Shown here in pieces: positions 9,087 to 18,007 of a DNA stretch of 64,000 nucleotides. Each line of letters opens with the position of its first letter. The first letter of the stretch is position 1. The stretch is from the IMG/VR virus record IMGVR_UViG_3300050821_003995, positions 1 to 64,000 of that record; one strand, 5' to 3'. Under the pieces are notes generated by a model. That model did not search any database. It had not been told where the DNA came from and saw only the letters and a program-made list of their open reading frames with translations. Source of the DNA: a virus. A program made the translations under genes and the position numbers.

Positions 9087-9446
9087 TTATGCCGTCAGAA
9101 TCGACATCCAGGCTTTGGCCTTGTACTGGACGAAACACGCACCCTTGTGGGTGGCAAGGCTCAGGCCAGTAGTACCAGCGACCGTATTGAGCGTATGCCC
9201 AACCGGCACGTAAACGATGCCTGTCGAACCCGACGAGTTAAAGACCCAGCACGGTGTGCCCTGATCGACATTCGGCAAAATGATGCCATCAGCACCAGTT
9301 GCCGTCATCTCGATCATCTTGGAATTGACCGTTGCTGCGTTGGCTTGGGTAGAACCAGCGGCAGCAACAAGCGACGGGGCATAGCCAAGCAGCCCGGCCA
9401 AGTTGTAGGGCATACTCGCGCCCATCAGATCAGTTTGCAAAGCCAT
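9087..9446 (-). CDS. small virion protein near the capsid gene
   Basis: 119 residues with a good GAGGAG ribosome site. The composition is A, G, T, V-rich and low in charge, with a beta-rich centre, typical of head decoration or spike proteins coded just after the capsid gene. Here it is separated from the capsid gene only by the GIY-YIG endonuclease, so that gene probably inserted between them. Function inferred from position. Confidence 0.5.
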   Translation of the reverse strand: MALQTDLMGASMPYNLAGLLGYAPSLVAAAGSTQANAATVNSKMIEMTATGADGIILPNVDQGTPCWVFNSSGSTGIVYVPVGHTLNTVAGTTGLSLATHKGACFVQYKAKAWMSILTA

Positions 9447-9538
9447 CGGTTGTTACTCCTCTCGTTCGTTCCAATCGAAGACGATGTTACTCGTAGTAGC
9501 ACCGCCGCAATTGGTTTCACGACGGGAACTGGGAGAGC

Positions 9539-10600
9539 CTAAGCTCTCAAAGCTTTTTCAATCGGCATCTTAGCCCGGTTGATCCTATTTTTCAAGGTGC
9601 TTAAGGGCAGCTTATACTCCAGCGCCCAAGCAGTCATGGATTGGGTTTTGCCAAAAGCCGTAAACAACTTATATCCAATTCGTGGGCCTGCTTTGCCTTT
9701 TTTGAGTGGCCCGGCAAACAAAGCCTTCTCAAGCGGCATGTTATACTTCAGAACACGTTGACGTATGGTTGAACGTGTGAGGCCAAGTTCTTCAGCCCAT
9801 TCTACCAATGTAAGTGATTTACCAGCAAATGTGTATTTTGGGGCTCTGGATTTCACTTTACGCCTTTTGAGAAGTTTGCCATCGCCGGCATAACGGGAAT
9901 AGCTTGGGGCAAATAGTTCGTCACCTATCATCCCGGCGTGAAAACGCCTTCTCAAAAGATCACGTGGCATTCCCTTTTCATCAGCCCAGTCAATCAAGAG
10001 CTTCTTCACTCCATTATGGGCTATGTAAAGATTATTCCTTAAGTTCCTTTGCTGCTGACCCGCCGTAGCCCACCGACAATTTGTTGGTTCATAATTACCA
10101 TGTTTGTCAGGGAACCGATCAAGGCTGGTGCCTTCGGGGCGTTCACCCATATCATCAATGAAACGCTCAAAACTATTTTTCCAACGCCTACAAACAACAA
10201 CTCCTTTACCACCATAACGGTGATAGTCGGGGGAATTCTTATTCGTACAGCGTTGCAACATGGATTCCCAAGATTTGAAGGTTCTGGTTCCAGTCATCCC
10301 ATGCTTATAATAATTGGCAATCGCGCTGGGGTGACTATTGAGAAGTTTGTCCTTAAACTTCTTTATAAACCGATCCTCAGTTTCCCACATCTTGACGTGT
10401 GTACGACAAATCCTGAAAAGCACAATGTCGAAGTTTGCTTCACCGTATTTGTCCCAGCACTGCTGCAACTTCTTATGGATGCTCTTGCCGGCACGCAAAT
10501 ATACCAAGTGACGCCGTGTTCTGTTTTCCCAGTTTATTCCCGAACCAACATAAATCTCACCCGTAACTAAACAACGAATACCATACACACCTGCTTGCAT
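9539..10600 (-). CDS. GIY-YIG homing endonuclease with HNH/AP2-like middle and repeated DNA-binding tail
   Basis: 353 residues from ATG at 10600 (AGGGG upstream; the frame opens further at a TTG). Residues 1-85 are a GIY-YIG nuclease: VYGIRCLVTGEIYVGSG, later an R and the catalytic glutamate region. Residues about 105-190 contain SWESMLQRC, YHRYGGKGV and NCRWAT, the core of phage HNH/AP2-like homing proteins. The remaining 160 residues hold three copies of a WAxExGLxxxTxRxR helix-turn-helix repeat ending in (I/L)EKAL. It sits directly after the last capsid exon, a classic free-standing homing gene next to its intron-bearing target. Confidence 0.88.
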   Translation of the reverse strand: MQAGVYGIRCLVTGEIYVGSGINWENRTRRHLVYLRAGKSIHKKLQQCWDKYGEANFDIVLFRICRTHVKMWETEDRFIKKFKDKLLNSHPSAIANYYKHGMTGTRTFKSWESMLQRCTNKNSPDYHRYGGKGVVVCRRWKNSFERFIDDMGERPEGTSLDRFPDKHGNYEPTNCRWATAGQQQRNLRNNLYIAHNGVKKLLIDWADEKGMPRDLLRRRFHAGMIGDELFAPSYSRYAGDGKLLKRRKVKSRAPKYTFAGKSLTLVEWAEELGLTRSTIRQRVLKYNMPLEKALFAGPLKKGKAGPRIGYKLFTAFGKTQSMTAWALEYKLPLSTLKNRINRAKMPIEKALRA

Positions 10601-10667
10601 TTGAAGGCCCCTGCCGGTTGATTGGGCTAAGAACTTAACCCATTTCACCGGCAGGGTCAACTTTTCA

Positions 10668-13351
10668 TTACGCTGTCAACACACCCTGGAGAACAGTTTT
10701 GTTATCGTTTTGGCTCTTTATCCAAAACTTCTGCATGTTGCCATGCAGCTCGGACTATATCATCACCATTTGCGGTGCCGGGGGCTCGTGGCTGGGTTAT
10801 TCTTTCGTCACCAGCTAGTCTCTAGACCTTCCGCAGCCCTGGGCTTCACCCTACGTCTGCGGCTTGGTACGGGATTGTCTCATTTAAGAGGTTTTCCCCG
10901 TTTCACCCGGTTTTCCTCAGTTTAGTGGTAGGTCTGAGGGCGCGTCTCATTACACGCATTGGACAGGGTCATATTTCCAGCCCAACCAATTAATCTTACC
11001 ATGGCGTCTTGATTTATCGAGAAGCGGTCTGGATCAAGAGGAACCATGTTACGCCTCGCATGGGGTCTCCAATGTAGATATTTGGTATTGAGCATGTAGC
11101 CGGTGGTCGAAGGAGCACCGCCTACTGCACTTGTTGAAGATGACACCTGGGGTGGCAGCGGATCGCTGCTGAAGCCCTGGAAGCCACCATCCAGCACAAC
11201 GTCGCTGTTCAGGTACTTGAGAACCTGAAAGCCAGCCTCAGCCATGTCACCCGGCACTGCCTCAGGGCCAATCCGCTGAATGGATTGGAGGGCCTGGAGG
11301 TAGTACCTGTACATCACGTTATCCATGATGATCAGGTCAGGGTAGTCACGGCCACGGACGAGCTGCACCCACAGCGCGTTCATTTGGCTGATGATGTTTG
11401 CCGCACCCAGCGTGACGCCGCCGTTGGTGTTGGCGGACCACGCCTGATTGCGCCAGAACGTCCACTGTGCACGGTCAATACCTCCAACTGTACCGGAGGT
11501 TGGTGTGCTGGCCACCAAGAGCTGGAGGCCACCCACCGAGTTGGTCACCGTGCCGTCTCCGTAAACTCCCTGGCTCAATCCGTTCATGAACGTATCTTCC
11601 AGATATGTTAGCGTCCCTTTGTGAGGGACGCCGGGGATTTTAACATCCCCCTGCATATTCCTATGCAGCTCGGAGCACATCTTCCCTTCCGGGGTTGGCT
11701 CATGCTCTCTACGCGCGCCCAGAGCAAACTTGCTCTTGCTTGGTTCGGGATTGTCCTTCCGCGTTCCATTGGAACCGGGCATCGGATGTTCCCCGACTTC
11801 GCCAACATTCTGACTACGGCCTTTTAACTCCGTAGCAGGCCCAGCGCTTTATGCGCAAGCGTTCATGATGCGGGATTCGAGAAGGTCAATGATGGCCTCC
11901 TCACCAGAGTTTTGTAACTCCTCAAGGCCGGAGATGGATACCGCGACAGCCGCTTGGCGGATTGGGTACTCCGCCGCAGAGAACACTTGGGAAGGCGCGA
12001 TATTAAGCGTCTGGTACCCAGAATCGATATGTTATTTGTCGACCTGTTTATGATCGGCTTCTGCATGTCACCATGCAGTCCAGACTATCTCTTCCCTTTC
12101 GGGTTGGGCGCTCGTGGACCCGTTACTGCTTTCGCTCGGGGTCTAGTCGTTACACCTTCTGCACCCCTCCTATTCCTAAAAATAGTACGTGTGCAGCTTG
12201 GCTCGGTATTTACTCCACCACCTACCAGCGGTACTGTGGAGTGGTTCACCGACTTCACCCAAATTTCACTAGGAAGCCAATGCCAGCAAACCTGAGTACA
12301 CCATCGATCCGGCCTTGGAGAAAGACTGGATTTGAGTTCCCATGCACAATCTGCGGTAAGATTGTTTACCGCAGGGCATCACAAATAGCCCGTGGTATAG
12401 TCAAAACCTGCGGTGCTCCTGAATGCAAAAGCGCTTCAATGAGCGGTGATAAGAACCCTTTTTGGGGTAAATCACACCCACCAGAAGTACGCGACCGGAT
12501 CAAGACTGGCCGCGCTCTTGCAGTAAAACACAAACGCAAATCAGGACCGCCTAAAACCAACAAAGTCAGAATAGAACGTAAGAAAGCTGTCCGACTTCGT
12601 TGGTTTTCAAACCGGGATGTGATGCTGGCCGGTCTTAAGCCATCAGAAAAGGACAAAACCCGTGAGCAAAAGCGCTACAGATATTGCTTCACTCGATGGC
12701 AACGTGAGAACTGGACCGGTGACAAGTGTGCTTGGTGTGGCACTACGGATGATCTTGTACTTGACCACATCCTTCCAGTTGTATGTGGGGGCAAAAACAA
12801 ACGTACAAACGCACAAACACTTTGCCGACCGTGCAACTTATGGAAGATGGTCTACGTTGACCGCCCGCTGTATCTTGCTGGTTTAGGCCTCGAAGGAGGC
12901 TAGGGGTTTAACCCCACCACTGATATGTCTGATTATCGGCATAATTCAATTCCTGAACTATGGTCCGACCACCAGAAAACGTCTTCAGGTTCCTATGTTA
13001 GCCGCAGTGGCTCTTTATCCACTGCCTCAATGGCTTCACTTCACCATTGTTCGGACTATCTCTTCACCTTTCGGCGCTCCGCGCTCGTGGGTAGGTAGCT
13101 TTCACCCCCACCTAGTCTCTACACCTTCCATGCCCCTGAGCCTTGTTGGGCCTACGTGCATGGCTTGGCTCGGTATTAGCATCTCAGCCTTCACCGAATT
13201 CACGGAGTTACGTGGCAACCTAGATACAACTTTTACCACGCCTTGTGAGCCTCAGCAACGCTGCGTTGTTTCGGCTCATGTTATCAGCGAGTTCCCCGGT
13301 ACGATTTCGGAGAGTCGTAGTTACGATCTCCGATAAGTTTGGGAAGGCCAT
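10668..13351 (-). CDS. major capsid protein, five exons split by four group I introns
   Basis: Exons on the minus strand are 13351-13235, 12991-12916, 12024-11858, 11614-10954 and 10705-10668. They join in frame (117+76+167+661+38 nt) to a 352-residue protein. The N-terminus reads FPNLSEIVTTTLRNR, exon 2 gives SGGRTIVQELNYA, exon 3 AVAVSISGLEELQNSG, exon 4 NQDAMVRLIGWAGN, and exon 5 ends VLQGVLTA then TAA. This matches the HK97-fold capsid family of P22-like podoviruses. Every 5' exon ends in T and every intron ends in G, as group I splicing requires. A junction such as TGG T/AT TCT restores W-Y-S-G-Y. Exon boundaries are my inference from frame, family pattern and splice rules. The start has no strong ribosome site. 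Confidence 0.88.
10706..10953 (-). ncRNA. group I intron 4 of the capsid gene (248 nt)
   Basis: The core contains CAATCCCGTACCAAGC, GGTCTAGAGACTAGCTGG and GATGATATAGTCCG (near 10751-10760), so P7 is GACTA/TAGTC. The P9 hairpin is CTGCATG-GCAA-CATGCAG. Removing it turns the reading NACNETRPQTYH-stop into NAYNKTVLQGVLTA-stop, the expected capsid C-terminus. Confidence 0.86.
11615..11857 (-). ncRNA. group I intron 3 of the capsid gene (243 nt)
   Basis: The core has CAATCCCGAACCAAGC, then CGTAGAGAGCATGAGCC (R) and GAAGATGTGCTCCG (S, near 11671-11680). P7 is GAGCA/TGCTC, a compensatory change against GACTA/TAGTC in the other three introns. That is strong evidence for a functional pairing. The P9 hairpin CTGCAT-A-GGAA-T-ATGCAG has a GGAA tetraloop. 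The intron runs open in the capsid frame, which makes a misleading start at 11782. Confidence 0.83.
12025..12915 (-). ncRNA. group I intron 2 of the capsid gene (891 nt) with antisense HNH gene
   Basis: The 3' part (12025-12280) holds AATACCGAGCCAAGC, GGTGTAACGACTAGACC and AGAGATAGTCTGG. P7 is GACTA/TAGTC, and a P9 hairpin CTGCAT-G-GTGA-C-ATGCAG carries a GNRA loop. The 5' part is occupied by an HNH gene on the other strand (12280-12903). The insertion therefore lies upstream of the core, probably within the P1-P2 region. I could not identify a convincing internal guide sequence, so the fold of the 5' side is uncertain. Confidence 0.82.
12280..12903 (+). CDS. HNH homing endonuclease, antisense inside capsid intron 2
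   Basis: 207 residues from the ATG at 12280, preceded by AGGAAG; the frame upstream is intron core. An N-terminal cysteine pair (CTICGK) is followed by a NUMOD3 motif, DKNPFWGKSHPPEVRDRI. The C-terminus is a full HNH domain: CAWCG, LDHILPV, GGKNKRTNAQTLCRPCN. The gene runs opposite to the capsid transcript and stops 12 bases before exon 2, so it must have its own plus-strand promoter. It probably mobilises intron 2 by cutting intronless capsid genes. Confidence 0.88.
   Translation: MPANLSTPSIRPWRKTGFEFPCTICGKIVYRRASQIARGIVKTCGAPECKSASMSGDKNPFWGKSHPPEVRDRIKTGRALAVKHKRKSGPPKTNKVRIERKKAVRLRWFSNRDVMLAGLKPSEKDKTREQKRYRYCFTRWQRENWTGDKCAWCGTTDDLVLDHILPVVCGGKNKRTNAQTLCRPCNLWKMVYVDRPLYLAGLGLEGG
12992..13234 (-). 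ncRNA. group I intron 1 of the capsid gene (243 nt)
   Basis: Exon end CGTGGT pairs with GCCACG about 17 bases into the intron, giving P1 with the required terminal U.G. Core elements follow in order: AATACCGAGCCAAGC (P), GAAGGTGTAGAGACTAGG (Q/R) and AGATAGTCC (S, near 13051-13060). GACTA pairs with TAGTC as P7. The intron ends in G at 12992. It contains no ORF. Confidence 0.87.
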
Positions 13352-13638
13352 TTTCTTTTACCTTTCATGGTTCCCAACCGGTTGATGTTTATGCGCGCTG
13401 CCCTACGGCGTGGTTCGCGGTGCGCCCTGTCCTTGGCCCGCTAATGACGCCTGTCTGACTCTTACGCCCGCACGGTTTGTTACGCTTGCGGCTGACTGCC
13501 CTGTGAGGCACCCCTGACCGCTATGGGGTTTGTTTGTTGAAGCTTTTAGCCCAGCTTCAAGGGCTGACCGTACCTTGTGGGGCACGGCTTGCTTTTTATC
13601 TTTTCACTTGTCAAACAGCGAACGCTTACAAAATTGAA
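13352..13638 (-). promoter_or_regulatory. capsid gene 5' leader with hairpin
   Basis: A 287-base gap between scaffold and capsid genes. It contains a perfect eight-base inverted repeat TTGAAGCT/AGCTTCAA at 13537-13560 and further GC-rich partial repeats, but no group I S element. A TTGACA occurs near the scaffold stop without a good -10 at normal spacing. It is probably a leader or processing region. Confidence 0.4.
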
Positions 13639-14925
13639 TTATACACGCCCCGCCCGCTCAGCGACTTCGCGCTGCGCATCTTCAAGGGATTCACGCACGG
13701 ACTTGCCACGCTTCTGGTTCTTGGGCGCAGCGCCATTGGGCGCACCCGGTGCGCTGATGGGGATGCTACCTGACGCCTTGCGCGCAGCTTCCAGCTTCGT
13801 TCGTTGTGCGTCCTTTTCGGCCTGTGCCGCAGCAGCCTTGGTGGCCGCTTCGGCGTCAACCATGGCCTTCTGGGCTTTGGCGCGCACGGCCGGGTCGGCA
13901 TACACCGCCATATCGTAAGCTTTGTCCAAATCAGCATTGCCATTGGGCAACGGTGGCACCACGGCCGGTTCGCCGTTTGGCCCAGGTGACAGGAACTTCG
14001 CCATGAGGCCGCGCACTTCACCGTAAAATGGCTTGTCCTTGGACCACATGCCCAGCATTTCTTCGGTCTTCTGCATCGATTGCTGCTGGACCGTGGTGGC
14101 AAGCTGGTTGATGCCTTGACCCACCGGGGCAATGATCGAATCGATGTATGCCTTGACGGCAGGATCAAGCTGACCGTTCGGTTGACCCTGCGGGGCACCC
14201 TGTTGCTGCTGTTGAGCCTGCGGGTTCTGCACCATGTGGGCCAACAGCTTGACCGGGTCGATGCCGTAGCTCTGCGCCAGCGCGGCGAACACACCCTCGG
14301 GGGCTTTGCCAGCTTTCAAGCCCGCTGCTTCGCGGGTCAGTGCATCCATCCAGCCAAAGAGCTGCTTGACGGCAGCGGCAGGGGTGATCTTGTGATGCTG
14401 GATGGCCCCCAAGTAGGGCTGGATGGCACCATCAAGTTCGGCGTAGCCCTTCTTCAACTGCTCAACACCGGCCGCCATGTCGGTTTCGCGCTTGGCAACG
14501 GCAGCCTGTACGGCCGGGGGCACCTTGGCCCACTCAGCCTTGGCCTCTTTGGGCCAACCCTCAGGGGCAGCTATTTGCTGTTGTTCCTGCGGCTTCGGCT
14601 CTTGGCCTTCCTGCTCCCCCGCTTCAGGGTCCGGCGCTAGCCCTTCCTGACGGGCGCGGCTTTGCTGCTGACCTTTCTTGGGTTCGGGCTGAGCCTTGCG
14701 AGCTTTATTGGCAGCGCCCTCAAGCTGCTTGCGAAGCTTGCTGCGTCCACTACCTGGTCCTTCCGGCTGCTGTTCCTGCGGTTCCGGCTCCGCGCCCTCA
14801 ACTTCGCCACCCGTGTCGGCTGGCGGCGGGGCAGCCCCACCCGGCTCGGCGCCGGTATCAGCGCCCGCACCGGCACCTGTCTCGGGGGCATAGCAAGGAA
14901 GGGGACCGAATGTTCGCACCAACAT
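13639..14925 (-). CDS. capsid scaffolding protein
   Basis: 428 residues from ATG at 14925 (GGAG eight bases upstream; an adjacent GTG is possible). The protein is A, Q, E, K and P-rich, with a disordered acidic N-terminus (about 1-120), a helical middle and a basic helical C-terminus. This is the typical make-up of podovirus scaffolds, which guide capsid assembly and then leave. It lies between portal and capsid genes, the standard scaffold place. Confidence 0.75.
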   Translation of the reverse strand: MLVRTFGPLPCYAPETGAGAGADTGAEPGGAAPPPADTGGEVEGAEPEPQEQQPEGPGSGRSKLRKQLEGAANKARKAQPEPKKGQQQSRARQEGLAPDPEAGEQEGQEPKPQEQQQIAAPEGWPKEAKAEWAKVPPAVQAAVAKRETDMAAGVEQLKKGYAELDGAIQPYLGAIQHHKITPAAAVKQLFGWMDALTREAAGLKAGKAPEGVFAALAQSYGIDPVKLLAHMVQNPQAQQQQQGAPQGQPNGQLDPAVKAYIDSIIAPVGQGINQLATTVQQQSMQKTEEMLGMWSKDKPFYGEVRGLMAKFLSPGPNGEPAVVPPLPNGNADLDKAYDMAVYADPAVRAKAQKAMVDAEAATKAAAAQAEKDAQRTKLEAARKASGSIPISAPGAPNGAAPKNQKRGKSVRESLEDAQREVAERAGRV

Positions 14926-14997
14926 CACCGTAACTCCGTGGTTTTAAGCTTCGCAGCCAAAGACATGTCTAATTGTCTTCTTGAACGGCGTCAATCG

Positions 14998-15297
14998 CTA
15001 TTTGTTCCTGGCTTCGTACAACGCTTGCCTGATCTGTTCGCGGCGTTGCCCACGATCCATTGGGATCATTTTACGGGGACGTGGCAGGGCCTGTGCATCG
15101 TTGCCATATTCGATACAGCCAGATGCTTTGGTGTCTTTGCGGAATTCCGATTTCGACGTGTGATAGCGCTTCGTAGCCATGTGCAGCGTTGGCTCCATAA
15201 TATCTGAGATCACGCCGGGCGCGCTCTGACTGAAATGCAAGGACTTGGCACGGCGCTTGTCAACAACTTTACCATTACGATACACATAAACCGGCAT
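14998..15297 (-). CDS. small basic protein between portal and scaffold
   Basis: 99 residues from the ATG at 15297 with GGAGCAG upstream; the longer frame to 15462 overlaps the portal and is rejected. The sequence is strongly basic. It begins with a short beta segment (MPVYVYRNGKVVDK) and ends in an arginine-rich helix. A similar small gene often sits between portal and scaffold in this phage group. Function unknown. Confidence 0.6.
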   Translation of the reverse strand: MPVYVYRNGKVVDKRRAKSLHFSQSAPGVISDIMEPTLHMATKRYHTSKSEFRKDTKASGCIEYGNDAQALPRPRKMIPMDRGQRREQIRQALYEARNK

Positions 15298-15385
15298 TGT
15301 CTGCTCCTCAACTTGTTCAAGCCATGATCTTAGCGTTGGTCTAGGGCGCTTACGCTTGCGCCCGCGCCTGATCCTCAATCTCATA

Positions 15386-18007
15386 CTAGGCTGCCGGGTT
15401 TGCAGCCGGTTTTGGCACTTCGGGGGGCTGCATGGCTTCCTTGTGGAGCTGCGCAGCCTCAAACTGCATACGCATCTGCTCCATCTGCACTTCCATTTGA
15501 CGCATCAGCACTTCAAGTTCCTTGACTTTGATGTCTGCGGCCGAATTCTGTTGTTCGGTTTGGCTTTCCATCTCTTGTTTTTGTATTTCAGCGCCTGCCT
15601 GCTGCTGCTCGGCCTGCGATTTGAGATTTGTTGATTGGATCTCCGCGTGAGCCTTGACTGTATCGGCCTGAGCGCGGATTTTGCCAACCTCAACGGCAGA
15701 TTGAGCCTTGTCGGCCGCCGCCTTGGCCTTGATCTGCTCTGGGTTGGGCTGGTTGGCCTGATTTTGCTGTATCTGCTTGGCCTTGACCACCAGTTCGTCA
15801 ACAAGTTTCTCAATCGAACCCTCAAGTGAGCGCCCGACCCGGTAGGCACGTGAGGCAAACTGCAACATCTCACCCAGAAGCGGGATGGCCTCAGGCACCT
15901 GGGCACCCAAAGCAGCCGCTTCGCCAATGTACTTGGTGACGGCCTGCACGAATTCGGTTCTATCCTGCCGATCTTGTGCCTGATCGGGGAAGATAGTGCT
16001 GTCAACTTCAATATCTACCCTGAAACCACGCAGCCGCTCGTCACGCAACAGTCCAATGGCCTTGGCGATCTTCTGCAACGCCTGCATCTTGGCCACCATT
16101 TCGGGCGGCATAGGCGGTTGCGGGGGTAAAATGGTGCCATTGAGCGCCGGGGGCGGCGGTGTTGGTGCCTGACCGGGCATGCCGGGCTGCGGCGGCCCCC
16201 TGAATGGCACTACGTTTGAGGGTGATGGGGGTGCGCCCGGCTGGCCACCGGCCATAGGCGGCTGATTTTGGCCCGGTGGCGGGGCAGGCAGACCCAAAGG
16301 TGAGGGTGGGGCACCCGGCATAGGGGGTTGACCACCTGTCGGGGGTGCCATTTGGCCCCCTCCCTGACCCCCAGGCGGTGCCAAAGCGCTGAGGGTGGGC
16401 ATATCGTCAGCCCCAAGCCCTTCGTCGTAAAGCGCGCCTGAAGCTTCAATCAATGACTGCGGCGAAAAGTGCTGGCACATGATATCGGCCATGATCCTGA
16501 CCGTGTCGCGTGCCAACCGGGCCACTTCGTTTTGGCGGTTGGTCAAGCGGGTGCCGGTAGAATTGGATTTCAGCCGCACACCACCCAATGTTTCGCGGGC
16601 ATCGCTGGTGCCACGCATGATGTCGTTGATGCCGGTCAGCCGATCCATGTCCTCAAGCAGCTTGGCTTTGACCATCACAAGTTCGTTGATCAATCCAATG
16701 ATATCCTTGAGTGGCAGGAAGCTGATATTTCCGGCAACGCCGCCTTCTTCGGCAAACGCCGCCCAATCGTCCACCGGTATGAGTTCGTTCTCTACTGATT
16801 CCTGGAACATCCGCTGGATGTCCTTGGCGGCGGCATTGTACACACCCGTGATCTTGGCAGCCTTCACCAGCATGGCAATGCGCTGGGTCAGGTCATCAAT
16901 TTGAATTGCCTGATCCTCATACTGAATATAATCCGGTACCGGGATCAGCGTATTGGTGGTGGGGTTGGCAAAAATGGGCCGTGGCGTGGGGAAGAACTTC
17001 TCAAGGTTCAGCGGGTCGTCCTTGCGGTCACACAGATAGTTATAACCCATGGCCACCCAGTACACCGTTTGGTCGTCACGGTTCCAAATTTCAAAGATTT
17101 CACCCTTGTCCTGATCGGCCGCCTGCAACGTGGTGTTCTGCGTCTTGTCGCCACGGTGATCCTTTTGCAGTGCAATGGCCTTGCCAATTTTCTTGCCAAA
17201 ACGGCGGATCATTTGATCACGTGACAGGTACACACGCTTGCCTACTGCCGTCACTTCCTTCCAAATGCGGGCACGCACCGGGAACGTGAAGAAGTCATTC
17301 CATGGCACATAGTCAACCGGGGTGGATTCCCGCACCACCCGATCGTCGGTTTCCTCAAGCTTGGTGGTTTCGGGGTCCTGATCTTCACCCTCGTCGGGTT
17401 CCTCATTGCCTTCGGCCAAATGGGTGCGCTTGCGCCCCTTGGGGGTGAGGCTGTCATTGCTGCCGTCGTCCTCAGGGTAATCGCGGTCTGATTTGTCAGG
17501 CAGATGACCCTGAGAGTCACGCATGTCGGTCTGAGTTTCGACCGGCAGTGAAACGCCTTCGGCAATCTGCGGCTCATAGCGCACCCACACCACGCCCTGA
17601 CCGGGCAGCAGGTAGTCATCAACCGCTTGGCCCAAGGATTCATAGTAACCACAAATTTCGACTTCGTTGCGCAAGGCGCGCTCAAGAATAGTTGCGGCAC
17701 CGCGCGCCACCGGGTCCTTGTCGTTGAAACGCCTATCAGCAATGGGCAACGGCTCACGGCCCAGGAGGGCAGGCTTCAAAATTTGCACGTTTGACCACAA
17801 CGAACCGTAGCGCCGTGATCCATCCTCACCTGTCATGCGGATGCGGTCATCACGGTAGCGCTTTTGGATGGCTTCGCCACGCTTCAGATGGCGTTTGACT
17901 TCGGTGTTATCCAACACCGTTTGAATTTGATCCAGCCAGTATTTGGCTAGACGGCGGCTTTCATCACCACCATCGGGACCTGCCAGTTCGTCGAGTTCAA
18001 TGGCCAT
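15386..18007 (-). CDS. portal protein (P22 gp1-like)
   Basis: 873 residues. Residues 1-540 carry the portal core: an N-terminal helical region with RYRDDRIRM and LWSNVQILKPALLGREP, then QAVDDYLLPGQGVVWVRYEP, and a central stretch with PVDYVPWNDFFTFPVR. These are hallmarks of P22-type portals. Residues 550-640 are a long P/G linker. Residues 690-873 form a Q/A/K-rich coiled coil, like the barrel of P22 portal. It forms the dodecameric DNA channel at one capsid vertex. Its start overlaps the exonuclease stop by 11 bases. Confidence 0.87.
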   Translation of the reverse strand: MAIELDELAGPDGGDESRRLAKYWLDQIQTVLDNTEVKRHLKRGEAIQKRYRDDRIRMTGEDGSRRYGSLWSNVQILKPALLGREPLPIADRRFNDKDPVARGAATILERALRNEVEICGYYESLGQAVDDYLLPGQGVVWVRYEPQIAEGVSLPVETQTDMRDSQGHLPDKSDRDYPEDDGSNDSLTPKGRKRTHLAEGNEEPDEGEDQDPETTKLEETDDRVVRESTPVDYVPWNDFFTFPVRARIWKEVTAVGKRVYLSRDQMIRRFGKKIGKAIALQKDHRGDKTQNTTLQAADQDKGEIFEIWNRDDQTVYWVAMGYNYLCDRKDDPLNLEKFFPTPRPIFANPTTNTLIPVPDYIQYEDQAIQIDDLTQRIAMLVKAAKITGVYNAAAKDIQRMFQESVENELIPVDDWAAFAEEGGVAGNISFLPLKDIIGLINELVMVKAKLLEDMDRLTGINDIMRGTSDARETLGGVRLKSNSTGTRLTNRQNEVARLARDTVRIMADIMCQHFSPQSLIEASGALYDEGLGADDMPTLSALAPPGGQGGGQMAPPTGGQPPMPGAPPSPLGLPAPPPGQNQPPMAGGQPGAPPSPSNVVPFRGPPQPGMPGQAPTPPPPALNGTILPPQPPMPPEMVAKMQALQKIAKAIGLLRDERLRGFRVDIEVDSTIFPDQAQDRQDRTEFVQAVTKYIGEAAALGAQVPEAIPLLGEMLQFASRAYRVGRSLEGSIEKLVDELVVKAKQIQQNQANQPNPEQIKAKAAADKAQSAVEVGKIRAQADTVKAHAEIQSTNLKSQAEQQQAGAEIQKQEMESQTEQQNSAADIKVKELEVLMRQMEVQMEQMRMQFEAAQLHKEAMQPPEVPKPAANPAA

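Noticed and set aside
10922-11782. A single 286-residue capsid gene starting MPGSNGTRKD
   Set aside because: Its first 56 codons and its last residues are intron sequence. The capsid frame continues through splice junctions on both sides.
12073-12279. N-terminal extension of the HNH protein
   Set aside because: This part overlies the conserved intron core on the other strand. The ATG at 12280 has a ribosome site.
10668-13351. Frameshifted or decayed capsid pseudogene
   Set aside because: All fragments join in frame at positions that also fit group I splice rules and intact core elements, so splicing explains the breaks.
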